Origin: Flavobacterium sp.
GTDB taxonomy: Bacteria > Bacteroidota > Bacteroidia > Flavobacteriales > Flavobacteriaceae
NCBI GenBank assembly: GCA_030151565.1
Contig: JASLDM010000110.1
Span: 1 to 17,679 of the forward strand
DNA length: 17,679 nt
Direction: 5' to 3'
Below the pieces are notes generated by a model, which was given only the letters and a program-made list of their open reading frames with translations, did not search any database and was not told the origin of the DNA. This document shows positions 1 through 7,660 of this stretch, one piece after another; positions within the stretch are counted from its first letter, which is position 1, and each line of letters begins with the position of its first letter. The translations under genes and the position numbers were made by a program.

Positions 1-113
1 AAAACATCTGTAGGGGTAGTTAACCATAAGATTGAGAAACCACAAATCTCTAAATACTGCTTTATTACAGTTCCATAATCTAAATCATCTTCTACTAAAA
101 GTATCTTATGCAT
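1..113 (-). CDS. Response regulator, OmpR-type receiver domain (5' part only)
   Basis: The first 37 residues can be read on the minus strand from an ATG at 113; the rest lies beyond the left edge. They start MHKILLVEDD, the classic first strand of a receiver domain followed by the acidic pair (D9, D10) that helps bind Mg2+. The phospho-acceptor Asp and the output domain are outside the window, so the OmpR subclass is inferred from the context (HisKA kinase, 11-bp operator repeats). The start codon lies inside the 3' end of the kinase gene: the two share 8 bases (ATGCATAA), so the regulator is very likely translated by coupling to the kinase. It would be phosphorylated by that kinase and bind DNA. 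Receiver identity is secure; the output type is not seen. Confidence 0.88.
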   Translation of the reverse strand, partial: MHKILLVEDDLDYGTVIKQYLEICGFSILWLTTPTDV

Positions 114-1425
114 GAGGCAATGTTATTTTAAATGTAGTTCCTTTATTGACTTTACTTTCTAAGATAATACTCCCTTTATAGAGATTGACTACCTGTTGAA
201 CTTGATGCAGTCCTATTCCAAGACCTTTTGTCGTGTGAATATTATCTTGCATAATACGATAGAATTTCTTGAAAATAAGTTGTTTCTGATTCGAGTCGAT
301 ACCAATTCCATTATCTTTTATCGTAAGCACAAGCTTTTTATTCTTTTGGATAAGTTGACAAGTTATTTCCGTTCCACCATATTTTACAGCATTTTCAATG
401 AGGTTTAGTAAGATTGTCTCAATAGGCGTTTTAGGGAAAAGGAGTGTCAAATCTGCAGACCATTCTTTATGAAAGACAACTGAAGGAAATTGGTCTTGTA
501 GATCGGCAAACATATTGTAAAAGTCTTCCTTGGTATATGAAATAGTATCTTCTGTAATATTTGTAGATAGCGTATTTTGCAACCTTTCTAAACGGTCTAT
601 CTGTCTTTTTAATAATTCAATGGTAGGGGATTGATATTCTTTTGAAAGGTTATTACAGCCGTATTTCAATGTAGCAATAGGTAGTTTAAATTCATGAGAT
701 ACATTATCCACCATATTGTGTAGATTAATTACCTCTTGTTCTTTTTGTTTAATTGTTTTATAAGTGATGTAATACAATAATAAGATAAACAAACAGATTA
801 AAACTGATACTAACAAAAGGGGTACTAATGAAAGTAATACAATGCTGTTTATGTTTAGAATATCAGTTTGTTTTTCTTGGAAGATTGTAAAATGATGCTG
901 ATACTCTTCCTCTTTTTCCCCCTGATGTGTTCGTAAGCTACTTCCTTCTACTTCCCATTTAGAACTGTTAGTTCGGTAAGAATTAGAGATATTTTTGTCG
1001 GTTTTTAGTACTGTAAATGGTTCAGTCAATAATTCCTTTTGATCCTTGTTTGAATAAATACGTTTTACTACATGGCGTACTGCTACTTCATAGTTGTTTT
1101 TTTCAAAAAGACTATCAATATGGTGATTCAACAAATCATTGCTCTGTTTCATAAAGTCTTTTTTATCCTCTTTAATTTCATCAACAGTCTTCTTACCGTG
1201 TATTAAATCCAGTATAGAACCATAGAGCTCATTCTCTTGTTTTAATTCCAAGGATTTAAAAGAATCAGAATCTTCATAATTATCAATGACATTGTAAACA
1301 TAAGAGATAACTTCTTTCGTCTTTAGCTGATAAGCATTATAGAAATAATAAGCCATTACTCCAAGAAGTAAGAGATATAAAGCACTAAATGCTGTTAGAT
1401 AGTATTTTGGTTTGGGATTTTTCAT
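106..1425 (-). CDS. Membrane sensor histidine kinase (HisKA/HATPase_c)
   Basis: 439 residues. A first membrane helix (about 9-30) and a second (about 192-222) enclose a periplasmic sensor region of about 160 residues that I do not recognise. The H-box follows at about 240-250 with phospho-acceptor H244 (VSHEFKLPI). The ATP-binding domain shows an N-box (NLIENAVKYG, N345), a G1 box (DNGIGID, D371), an F-box (KKFYR) and a G2 box (TKGLGIGLH), so catalysis should be intact. Odd feature: the residue four after the His, normally Thr or Asn in the HExxT phosphatase motif, is Leu248. The gene comes first in a kinase-regulator operon, overlaps the regulator by 8 bp, and is divergent from an outer-membrane receptor-like gene. 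The overall look resembles RprX-type kinases of Bacteroidota, but the signal is unknown. The start at 1425 gives a normal N-terminus before the first helix. Confidence 0.95.
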   Translation of the reverse strand: MKNPKPKYYLTAFSALYLLLLGVMAYYFYNAYQLKTKEVISYVYNVIDNYEDSDSFKSLELKQENELYGSILDLIHGKKTVDEIKEDKKDFMKQSNDLLNHHIDSLFEKNNYEVAVRHVVKRIYSNKDQKELLTEPFTVLKTDKNISNSYRTNSSKWEVEGSSLRTHQGEKEEEYQHHFTIFQEKQTDILNINSIVLLSLVPLLLVSVLICLFILLLYYITYKTIKQKEQEVINLHNMVDNVSHEFKLPIATLKYGCNNLSKEYQSPTIELLKRQIDRLERLQNTLSTNITEDTISYTKEDFYNMFADLQDQFPSVVFHKEWSADLTLLFPKTPIETILLNLIENAVKYGGTEITCQLIQKNKKLVLTIKDNGIGIDSNQKQLIFKKFYRIMQDNIHTTKGLGIGLHQVQQVVNLYKGSIILESKVNKGTTFKITLPHA

Positions 1426-1430
1426 TTAAA

Positions 1431-1438
1431 CAAAAGTA
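1431..1438 (-). promoter_or_regulatory. Possible -7 box for the kinase-regulator operon
   Basis: Read on the minus strand this is TACTTTTG, matching the Bacteroidota -7 consensus TAnnTTTG. No clear TTG element lies 17-23 bp upstream. The implied transcription start falls almost on the kinase ATG, so either the mRNA is leaderless or the box is fortuitous. Confidence 0.3.
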
Positions 1439-1474
1439 GGATAAATAGTATAGATGTTTTTGATAATCGGAGCA

Positions 1475-1501
1475 TTAACCGTTCGTTAACCGTCTATTAA
1501 C
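1475..1501 (+). promoter_or_regulatory. Three 11-bp-spaced TTAAC repeats, probable response-regulator operator
   Basis: TTAAC begins at 1475, 1486 and 1497, exactly one helical turn apart; the first two copies extend to TTAACCGT. Direct repeats with 11-bp periodicity are the usual binding pattern of OmpR/PhoB-family regulators. The array lies between the divergent kinase operon and the outer-membrane receptor-like gene, and ends 22 bp before a near-consensus -7 box (GACTTTTG) of the receptor gene, a typical place for an activator. Seen: repeats and spacing. Inferred: the adjacent regulator binds here. Confidence 0.6.
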
Positions 1502-1523
1502 TGGGATATTTTGGAAAGTGAAC

Positions 1524-1531
1524 GACTTTTG
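1524..1531 (+). promoter_or_regulatory. Near-consensus -7 box for the receptor-like gene
   Basis: GACTTTTG differs from TAnnTTTG at one position and lies 19 bp before the ATG at 1551. No TTG is present at the -33 position (only TGG), which fits a promoter that needs an activator at the TTAAC repeats just upstream. Confidence 0.4.
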
Positions 1532-1550
1532 AATCAAAATAGTAATAAGT

Positions 1551-3905
1551 ATGGTACGATTTATAATAGTTTGGTTTTGTTTATTAGTGGGACTAATAAT
1601 GCAAGCGCAGGTAGTAAAAGGAACAGTGGCAAACAAACAAGGGGAGATGCTCGCGTTTGTTACAATTATTGTTCAAGATAAAGAGGGAAAGAAAAGCAAT
1701 TCTTTTTTTACAAATGAACAAGGAGAATTTCAGTTAACTACTGAACAAGATACTCAGGTTACATTCCAATATATCGGATATAAAGAAAGAGTAATACCAA
1801 TCCATTCGCTTGAATTAAAGCATGTGATTTTAGAAGAGGATAACACAGTTTTAAATGAAGTTACCGTTATTTCAAAACGACCTACGATAAAAAGAGAGAT
1901 AGATAGACTTGTGTTTCGGGTTCAAGACACGCCATTGACTTCTACCAATGCGTGGGATATTTTAAAACAAACGCCAGGGGTAAGTGTTCTTGGTGATAAC
2001 ATCTCTATTCGCAATAGTTCAAGTATTTTGGTTACTATTAATGACAAGAAGGTAATGTTAAGTGGCGAACAGTTAAAACAGTTGTTGGAATCTACGGAAG
2101 GTACTTTAGTAGAATCAGTGGAAGTAATTACTACACCACCTGCTAAGTATGAAGCCGAAGGGAATGCTGTACTGAATATTAAGATGAAAAAGAATGTAAA
2201 CCTGGGGTATAAAGGAAGTCTTTCAGAACAATTTAGACAAGGGCAATATGCTTATAATACAGTAAGTACCAACCATATTTACGCAGATGAAAAAGTGAAT
2301 TTTACTGCAAATTATGCTTTTAGTAATGGAAATATTGTACGTAACAATTGGGACAATGTTATTTATGAAGATGGAACAACGTGGTCAAGTGATATGACGC
2401 GTAAGAATAAGATTGATGGGAGACATAGTTTTAATATCGAAACAGACGTTGCTATTGATAGTACATTCACATTTACAGTAGGGGGTACTGGCTATATCAA
2501 TTCAAAAACGAAAGGTGTATTTGTAATACCAACATTGATTTATAATTTAGAGCATATAGTAGAATCAAACTATGTGACTACAAATGACAAAAAGTCTAAC
2601 ATGGATAGCTATACGGGGTACTTTATGTTTGACAAGAAGTGGAAGGCAAATCGAAAGTTGCTTTGGTCTAATTATTTCACGTATGACAACCAAGTAGAGA
2701 ATCAGTTTGTTTTTACGGAGTTAAATTTTAAAGATCAAGAGGCAAGTGAAAGTACTTATTTGAGTGATGATAATTCTCGTACAAGATTAGTAGTTTCTGC
2801 TTTAGACTATACTTCAGGAGAAGCAACGTCAAAATGGGAATTGGGTGCTAAGTACAGTTTTATACAAGCACAATATCAATTAGAATTTTGGGATGATGAA
2901 CTGGGAAGTTTACAATACAGAGTTCAGAAGAGTAATTTATTTGAATATCAAGAGTTAAATTGGGCAGGATATGCTTCTTACCAAAAGCAATGGGAAAAGT
3001 GGCAATTCAAAGCTGGTCTTAGAGCTGAGTACACAGGAATTCAAACTCAAAATAGAGAAGAAGAAAGCAACAAACAGAGCTATCTCAAATGGTTCCCTAC
3101 TGTATATCTGATGTATGAGATAAATGATTTACAGAAATTAGGGTTCTCTTACGGTAAGCGAATAAACAGACCAAGTTATTCTTGGATGAATCCTGCAAAG
3201 AGTTATTTCAATATGTTTTCTTATTTTCAAGGAGACCCGAATTTAAAACCCGCCTTAAGTCACAATTTTAACTTAACCTATAACTGGAACCACCTTGACG
3301 TGGAAGTGTTTTTCAATTATGAGAAAAACCCTTCTATGGAAATATCTTTTCAGGAGGAACAAACAAAGTATTTAATTTATCATTATACCAATATAAACAA
3401 GAGAAGAACGGCAGGTTTGCAATTGTCTCATCCGTTTAAATTTACAGAGTGGTGGACCGGAAGTGTCTATTTGCATTTTCAGCAGCAAGAGGATTATTTC
3501 TATGGAATTGATCAAATACTTCATAAAAACAGCGCTTTTACATTTGGAAGTAGAGTTTATTCAATCTTTGATATAGATAAAAAGAGCAATTGGAAGGCAA
3601 TGATTACGTATGGTTTTTATACGCCAAGTGTGCAAGGTACTTTTAGAGTAAGTGGAATGCAGCAAACAAATGTGATGGTGTCACGAGATTTTTTCAAGGG
3701 GAAAATAGCGACAAGCTTAACCTTTAATAATATTTTTAAGAGTGATATACAGACAATCAAAACAAAGTATGCAAATCAAAACAATTATTTTAGAGATTAT
3801 TCAGACACACAAGCTGTTGTAATTGGACTAAAATATAATTTCGGAAATAGCAAAGTGAAGTATGATTCTAAAGATATAGATATTGAGGAAACAAGTAGGT
3901 TGTAA
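1551..3905 (+). CDS. TonB-dependent-receptor-like outer membrane beta-barrel protein
   Basis: 784 residues. An N-terminal signal peptide (about 1-19, cut after MQA) is followed by a CarboxypepD_reg-like beta-sandwich (about 22-105; VKGTVANKQGEMLAFVTI, then TNEQGEFQL and YIGYKERVIP). The connecting segment NEVTVISKRPTIKREIDRLV and the plug (TPGVSVLGDNISIRNSSSILV; ITTPPAKYEAEGNAVLNI, roughly 126-215) match the 'outer membrane beta-barrel family' (OMP_b-brl_3 type) of Bacteroidota. The rest is alternating, aromatic-rich barrel strands ending at KYNFG, followed by a soluble tail of about 20 residues instead of a terminal Phe. The cargo is not predictable; members near two-component systems may work in envelope maintenance rather than siderophore uptake. 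It is divergent from the kinase-regulator pair and shares a putative operator with it, so it is the likely regulatory target. The ATG at 1551 directly precedes the signal peptide. Confidence 0.88.
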   Translation: MVRFIIVWFCLLVGLIMQAQVVKGTVANKQGEMLAFVTIIVQDKEGKKSNSFFTNEQGEFQLTTEQDTQVTFQYIGYKERVIPIHSLELKHVILEEDNTVLNEVTVISKRPTIKREIDRLVFRVQDTPLTSTNAWDILKQTPGVSVLGDNISIRNSSSILVTINDKKVMLSGEQLKQLLESTEGTLVESVEVITTPPAKYEAEGNAVLNIKMKKNVNLGYKGSLSEQFRQGQYAYNTVSTNHIYADEKVNFTANYAFSNGNIVRNNWDNVIYEDGTTWSSDMTRKNKIDGRHSFNIETDVAIDSTFTFTVGGTGYINSKTKGVFVIPTLIYNLEHIVESNYVTTNDKKSNMDSYTGYFMFDKKWKANRKLLWSNYFTYDNQVENQFVFTELNFKDQEASESTYLSDDNSRTRLVVSALDYTSGEATSKWELGAKYSFIQAQYQLEFWDDELGSLQYRVQKSNLFEYQELNWAGYASYQKQWEKWQFKAGLRAEYTGIQTQNREEESNKQSYLKWFPTVYLMYEINDLQKLGFSYGKRINRPSYSWMNPAKSYFNMFSYFQGDPNLKPALSHNFNLTYNWNHLDVEVFFNYEKNPSMEISFQEEQTKYLIYHYTNINKRRTAGLQLSHPFKFTEWWTGSVYLHFQQQEDYFYGIDQILHKNSAFTFGSRVYSIFDIDKKSNWKAMITYGFYTPSVQGTFRVSGMQQTNVMVSRDFFKGKIATSLTFNNIFKSDIQTIKTKYANQNNYFRDYSDTQAVVIGLKYNFGNSKVKYDSKDIDIEETSRL

Positions 3906-3970
3906 GTTAATGAGCTTAAAGTAAATTTAAGATTAGATAACTTTGGATTTACAAAACCGCTTTTAGAGTG

Positions 3971-4015
3971 ATTCTAAATATTTCTTTCAAATTTGGAAAG
4001 AATATTTTAGATAAT
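3971..4015 (+). other. Imperfect AT-rich hairpin in the 290-bp gap between the two receptor genes
   Basis: The arms around TTCTAAATATTTCTTTC and GAAAGAATATTTTAGAT pair with small bulges around the loop AAATTTG. It follows the first receptor gene by about 65 bp and may end its transcript, but no clean T-tract follows, so a terminator is only possible. The rest of 3906-4135 is AT-rich with no gene or other motif that I can support. Confidence 0.3.
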
Positions 4016-4135
4016 CTGTTGTTTAATAAATGAGATTTAAAATTCTTTATTTTATGTTAAAAAAACGAACTAAAAGAAGTTTTTTGAAATACTATTTTTT
4101 TTCTTAAAAATGGTAATTTCATCATAAGTAAAAAA

Positions 4136-4165
4136 TGTTCAACTAACATACAGGAGGTAGTTTTG
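4136..4165 (+). promoter_or_regulatory. Promoter of the Oar-like receptor gene
   Basis: TAGTTTTG at 4158-4165 matches the -7 consensus TAnnTTTG exactly. A degenerate -33 element (TGTT at 4136) lies 19-20 bp upstream. The implied start near 4171 gives a leader of about 25 nt to the ATG at 4196 and rules out an alternative TTG start at 4163, which sits inside the -7 box. Confidence 0.6.
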
Positions 4166-4195
4166 CGGTATCAAATCAAATTGAAGGATACTATT

Positions 4196-7100
4196 ATGAA
4201 ACAAAAACTACACGTTTTGTTGTTTTTAATTGGAATATGCCTAGGCGGCTCCTTAAAAGCACAGACGACGCAAGCTTCTTTTACGGGGATTGTATTACAT
4301 GAAAATGCCGCTCAGCAAGGAAAAGATGTACTCTTACGCAATCAGTCTACGGGATTTACTACTCGAACCAAAACCAATTCATCTGGAGAGTTTTTATTTA
4401 AAGAACTTCCATTAGGGGGACCTTATACGCTATCGGTTGCAGATGATGCTGGAGTAGAATATAAAAGGACTGGCTATTTTTTAAATCAAGGAGATGCTAT
4501 TTTTGTCGATTTATATTTAGAAGTAGAAGAAACTGCTTTAGATGAGATTGTAATTGAAGGTAATAGTTTAAAAAATAAAAAAGAAGCTTTAGGGGCTGCT
4601 ACTTTATTTTCTGCACGGACTATTCAAAATCTTCCTGTTAATGGTCGAAATTTTGCTACACTTACGGATTTATCTCCTTTGGCAAAAGGAGGGTCTATTG
4701 CTGGACAATTAGGATCTTCAACGAATTTTACCATTGATGGAATGACTGCAAAGAATCCAGTATCTGCTGGGGGAACTACAAGTAGAAGTGGTGCTCCATA
4801 TTCTATATCAATGGAAGCTGTTCGAGAATTTAAGGTTGTTACAAATCAATATGATGTAACATTAGGTCGTAGTGGAGGAGGTACTGTAAGTGCTGTAACC
4901 AAAGCGGGGACGAATACTTTTTCAGGGTCGGCTTTTACTTATGCACGTGCCGATTGGTTGGCAAGTAGCTATGATATACGCGGAAATAAGCGAACAGCTG
5001 ATTATTCTACCTATCAATATGGCCTTTCTTTAAGCGGTCCTATCATCAAAGATAAATTACACTTCTTTTTAGCTTGGGATCATCAATTAGATTCTCGTTC
5101 GTTGGTGATTGCGGATATTCAATCTGTAGCAGACGAGGATCGTTTCAATATTACTCGAAATACTTTAGATCGTTTTGTGGATATCGCACGAACGAAGTAT
5201 GGAGTGTCAAATAAACCGCAATATGGTACTTTTGATAAGAAAAGAGGTTCAGATGCCGCTTTTTTGCGTTTGGATTGGCAGCTTAATGATCAAAATTTAT
5301 TGACGATTCGAAACAATTTTACTAGTGATCGAAATCCATTGGGACTAGCAGATAATACCCAAATTAGTTTGTATGAATCGTATGCTGATGACAAAAATGT
5401 TGACAATAGTTTTTTAGCTACGTTACGTACAACGATAACCCCGAAATTGACTAACGAACTCAAAGTACAGCATCTTTACGTTTATCAGGATAGTTATCCA
5501 GGCGAAGATTTGCCAAGTTGGAATATACCAAGAGCTATCGTAGAGAATGTGGTCTCAGATATTGATGGAAGTAAACGCTCTGCAAATTTACAAATTGGAG
5601 GACATCGTTTTGCTCAAGAGAGTTTTAAAAACAACATCTTTCAAATTGTAGATAACTTGTATTATAACACCGATCGCATTAATTACACTTTTGGAGTAGA
5701 TTTCATGGCTACCCGTTCAAAGTCAATATATGGAAGTGAGGTAAATGGGCGCTTTCATTTTAGAGAAGATCCTACAACAGGTGCTTCTTCTTTGGAGAAC
5801 TTTGAAAATGTAGCTCCGTATCGCTATTATAGAGAAGTTCCTTTGGTAGATGATTTAACTGTAAAAGGTAATATAATTAATTTAGGTGTTTATGGGCAAA
5901 TGAAAACAAATTTAGCTCGAGGATTGGATGTTACCGCAGGTTTGCGTTTGGATTATGCTCATTATCCTAAAGCAACATTTAATCAGTTGGTATATGATGA
6001 ATTGGGGTTACGTACCGATAATGCTTTTAAATCTTTAATAATACAACCTCGTTTGCAGTTTAATTGGAATATCAATGAAGCAAATACCGATTATCTACGT
6101 ATTGGAGGAGGAGTTTTCGGGTCTGATATTAATAATTATGCCTTAATCAATAACCTTACTTTCGATGGAAATCACTTAGCAACAGTAGATGTAATGGGAG
6201 CAGATGTCCCAATTCCTGATTTTAATGATTATCGCAATTCAAAACAGAATATACCGAGTTTAAAAGAACATCAATTGCCTACTATTAATTTAACAGGAAC
6301 GGATGCTAAAGTACCGGTTGTTTATAAAGCAAACTTATCATATACTCACTTTTTTAGTAGTCAGTTTCGTGTAGGGTTAACAGGGTATATGTCGCTAGCG
6401 CGTAACAACTATACTTATGTAGATCGCAATATGGTGACAGATCCATTTTTTAGATTAGCAAATGAAGACAATCGTGGCGTTTATGTCCCAGCCAATACTA
6501 TTTTACCTAATGGCGCTACGGATTGGAAACAAGGACGTATAAGTGATAAATTAGGGCGTGTATTAGAATTGGTGAGTGAAGGGAAAGTCAATCAATTTGC
6601 AGTTGTTCTCGATGCAAGCTACAATTATTTTGCCGATGGAGAAATCTCTGCGAGTTATACGTGGAACGATACTAAAGACAATACATCTTATAATGGAAAC
6701 GTTGCCAATACAGCAACTTTGGTGCAAACTGTAAAAGATGATCCTCGAGATTTAAGTAAAATGACTTATTCTGATAATCATTTTAGACATAAGTTGGTAG
6801 TTTATGGGAATTCGCCAACGTTTCATGGCTTTAATGTAGGTGTTCGTTTTTCTGGAATTGGCGGCAGCCGTTATAGTTTACTCTCTGGAGGAAATACCAA
6901 TGGAGATTTTGTTTCTGGAACAAATGATTTGGCGTATGTATTTGATGTGAATAACCCAAATACACCTCAACATATTCGCGAAGGATTGCAAGCTATTTTA
7001 AACAATCCAGATGTGAGTCAGAGTTTAAAAGATTATTTGGAAGAAAGTGCTGGAAAAATGGCTACTCGAAATGGTGGAAAAAATGGATTTTATGGTATTT

Positions 7101-7390
7101 TTGATTTAAAGATCGCTAAGAAATTCCAGTTAAAAGGAAAACATCATTTGGAGTTGTCTGCGGATATTTTTAACGTAGCCAATTTATTGAATAAAGAATG
7201 GGGAGTTAATAAATCTATGGGTACTCAAGCTTTATATGCTTTGGGGGTGCCAGCTGCCAACGGACAAGCTGCTTTGCCTGCTTTTGATGCTTTAGCAGAG
7301 ACATTTAATTATCGTGTGAATACTAAAGGTACACCAGTAGAGCGCGGAAATCCTTTCCAAGTACAGCTCGGTTTACGATATAGTTTTTAA
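4196..7390 (+). CDS. Oar-like TonB-dependent receptor with carboxypeptidase-regulatory-like domain
   Basis: 1064 residues from the ATG at 4196, chosen because it begins directly with a signal peptide (MKQKLHVLLF..., cut after about residue 22, LKA|Q); the frame is open 33 bp further up to a TTG. Next is a CarboxypepD_reg domain (about 26-108, with TNSSGEFLFKELPLG). The plug carries the segment typical of Oar-like receptors: NLPVNGRNFATLTDLSP (about 145-161), FTIDGMTAKNPV, and GRSGGGTVSAVTKAGTNTFSG (about 224-244). The barrel fills the remainder and ends in LGLRYSF with the terminal Phe expected for BAM-mediated insertion. Such receptors take up large or scarce ligands across the outer membrane using TonB/ExbBD energy; the substrate is unknown. 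No SusD-like lipoprotein or enzyme lies beside it. It has its own promoter and terminator and looks monocistronic. Confidence 0.9.
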   Translation: MKQKLHVLLFLIGICLGGSLKAQTTQASFTGIVLHENAAQQGKDVLLRNQSTGFTTRTKTNSSGEFLFKELPLGGPYTLSVADDAGVEYKRTGYFLNQGDAIFVDLYLEVEETALDEIVIEGNSLKNKKEALGAATLFSARTIQNLPVNGRNFATLTDLSPLAKGGSIAGQLGSSTNFTIDGMTAKNPVSAGGTTSRSGAPYSISMEAVREFKVVTNQYDVTLGRSGGGTVSAVTKAGTNTFSGSAFTYARADWLASSYDIRGNKRTADYSTYQYGLSLSGPIIKDKLHFFLAWDHQLDSRSLVIADIQSVADEDRFNITRNTLDRFVDIARTKYGVSNKPQYGTFDKKRGSDAAFLRLDWQLNDQNLLTIRNNFTSDRNPLGLADNTQISLYESYADDKNVDNSFLATLRTTITPKLTNELKVQHLYVYQDSYPGEDLPSWNIPRAIVENVVSDIDGSKRSANLQIGGHRFAQESFKNNIFQIVDNLYYNTDRINYTFGVDFMATRSKSIYGSEVNGRFHFREDPTTGASSLENFENVAPYRYYREVPLVDDLTVKGNIINLGVYGQMKTNLARGLDVTAGLRLDYAHYPKATFNQLVYDELGLRTDNAFKSLIIQPRLQFNWNINEANTDYLRIGGGVFGSDINNYALINNLTFDGNHLATVDVMGADVPIPDFNDYRNSKQNIPSLKEHQLPTINLTGTDAKVPVVYKANLSYTHFFSSQFRVGLTGYMSLARNNYTYVDRNMVTDPFFRLANEDNRGVYVPANTILPNGATDWKQGRISDKLGRVLELVSEGKVNQFAVVLDASYNYFADGEISASYTWNDTKDNTSYNGNVANTATLVQTVKDDPRDLSKMTYSDNHFRHKLVVYGNSPTFHGFNVGVRFSGIGGSRYSLLSGGNTNGDFVSGTNDLAYVFDVNNPNTPQHIREGLQAILNNPDVSQSLKDYLEESAGKMATRNGGKNGFYGIFDLKIAKKFQLKGKHHLELSADIFNVANLLNKEWGVNKSMGTQALYALGVPAANGQAALPAFDALAETFNYRVNTKGTPVERGNPFQVQLGLRYSF

Positions 7391-7429
7391 TAAAATTGAA
7401 TCTCTTGGATAGAGATAGTTAGTTTGGAA

Positions 7430-7464
7430 AATCAAGATACTAGTTTTAGTGTCTTGATTTTTTT
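7430..7464 (+). terminator. Rho-independent terminator after the Oar-like receptor
   Basis: The arms ATCAAGATACTA (7431-7442) and TAGTGTCTTGAT (7447-7458) pair over 12 positions with one T-G wobble and a 4-nt loop. They are followed by a run of T to 7464. It lies 40 bp past the receptor stop codon. Confidence 0.85.
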
Positions 7465-7632
7465 ATATGATTGTTTAGTTTAAATAAGGAATTTGGTTGT
7501 AAGTAATGAACTCATGTTATTGATCGATTCTATTAATTAGCTGGTTTTTTAGTAGATTGTAGTTAAAATAGTATTCAGCTCTTTGTTTTCAGTCTTAACT
7601 TTTTAGAACTGTTTTTATTATTTTAAGAAGCG

Positions 7633-7640
7633 TACCTTTG
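7633..7640 (+). promoter_or_regulatory. -7 box of the DASS transporter gene
   Basis: TACCTTTG matches TAnnTTTG exactly; the implied start is near 7646 with a leader of about 15 nt to the ATG at 7661. The -33 region is only GTT at 19 bp upstream, so promoter strength is uncertain. Nothing else recognisable lies between the terminator at 7464 and this site. Confidence 0.55.
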
Positions 7641-7660
7641 CAATTAAAATTTTTTCTGTC

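Noticed and set aside
196..408. 70-codon plus-strand frame opposite the kinase ATPase domain
   Set aside because: It is covered by the conserved HATPase coding sequence on the other strand; no independent evidence.
3906..4195. Possible small gene or RNA between the two receptor genes
   Set aside because: Very AT-rich with frequent stops; only an imperfect hairpin and the receptor promoter can be supported.
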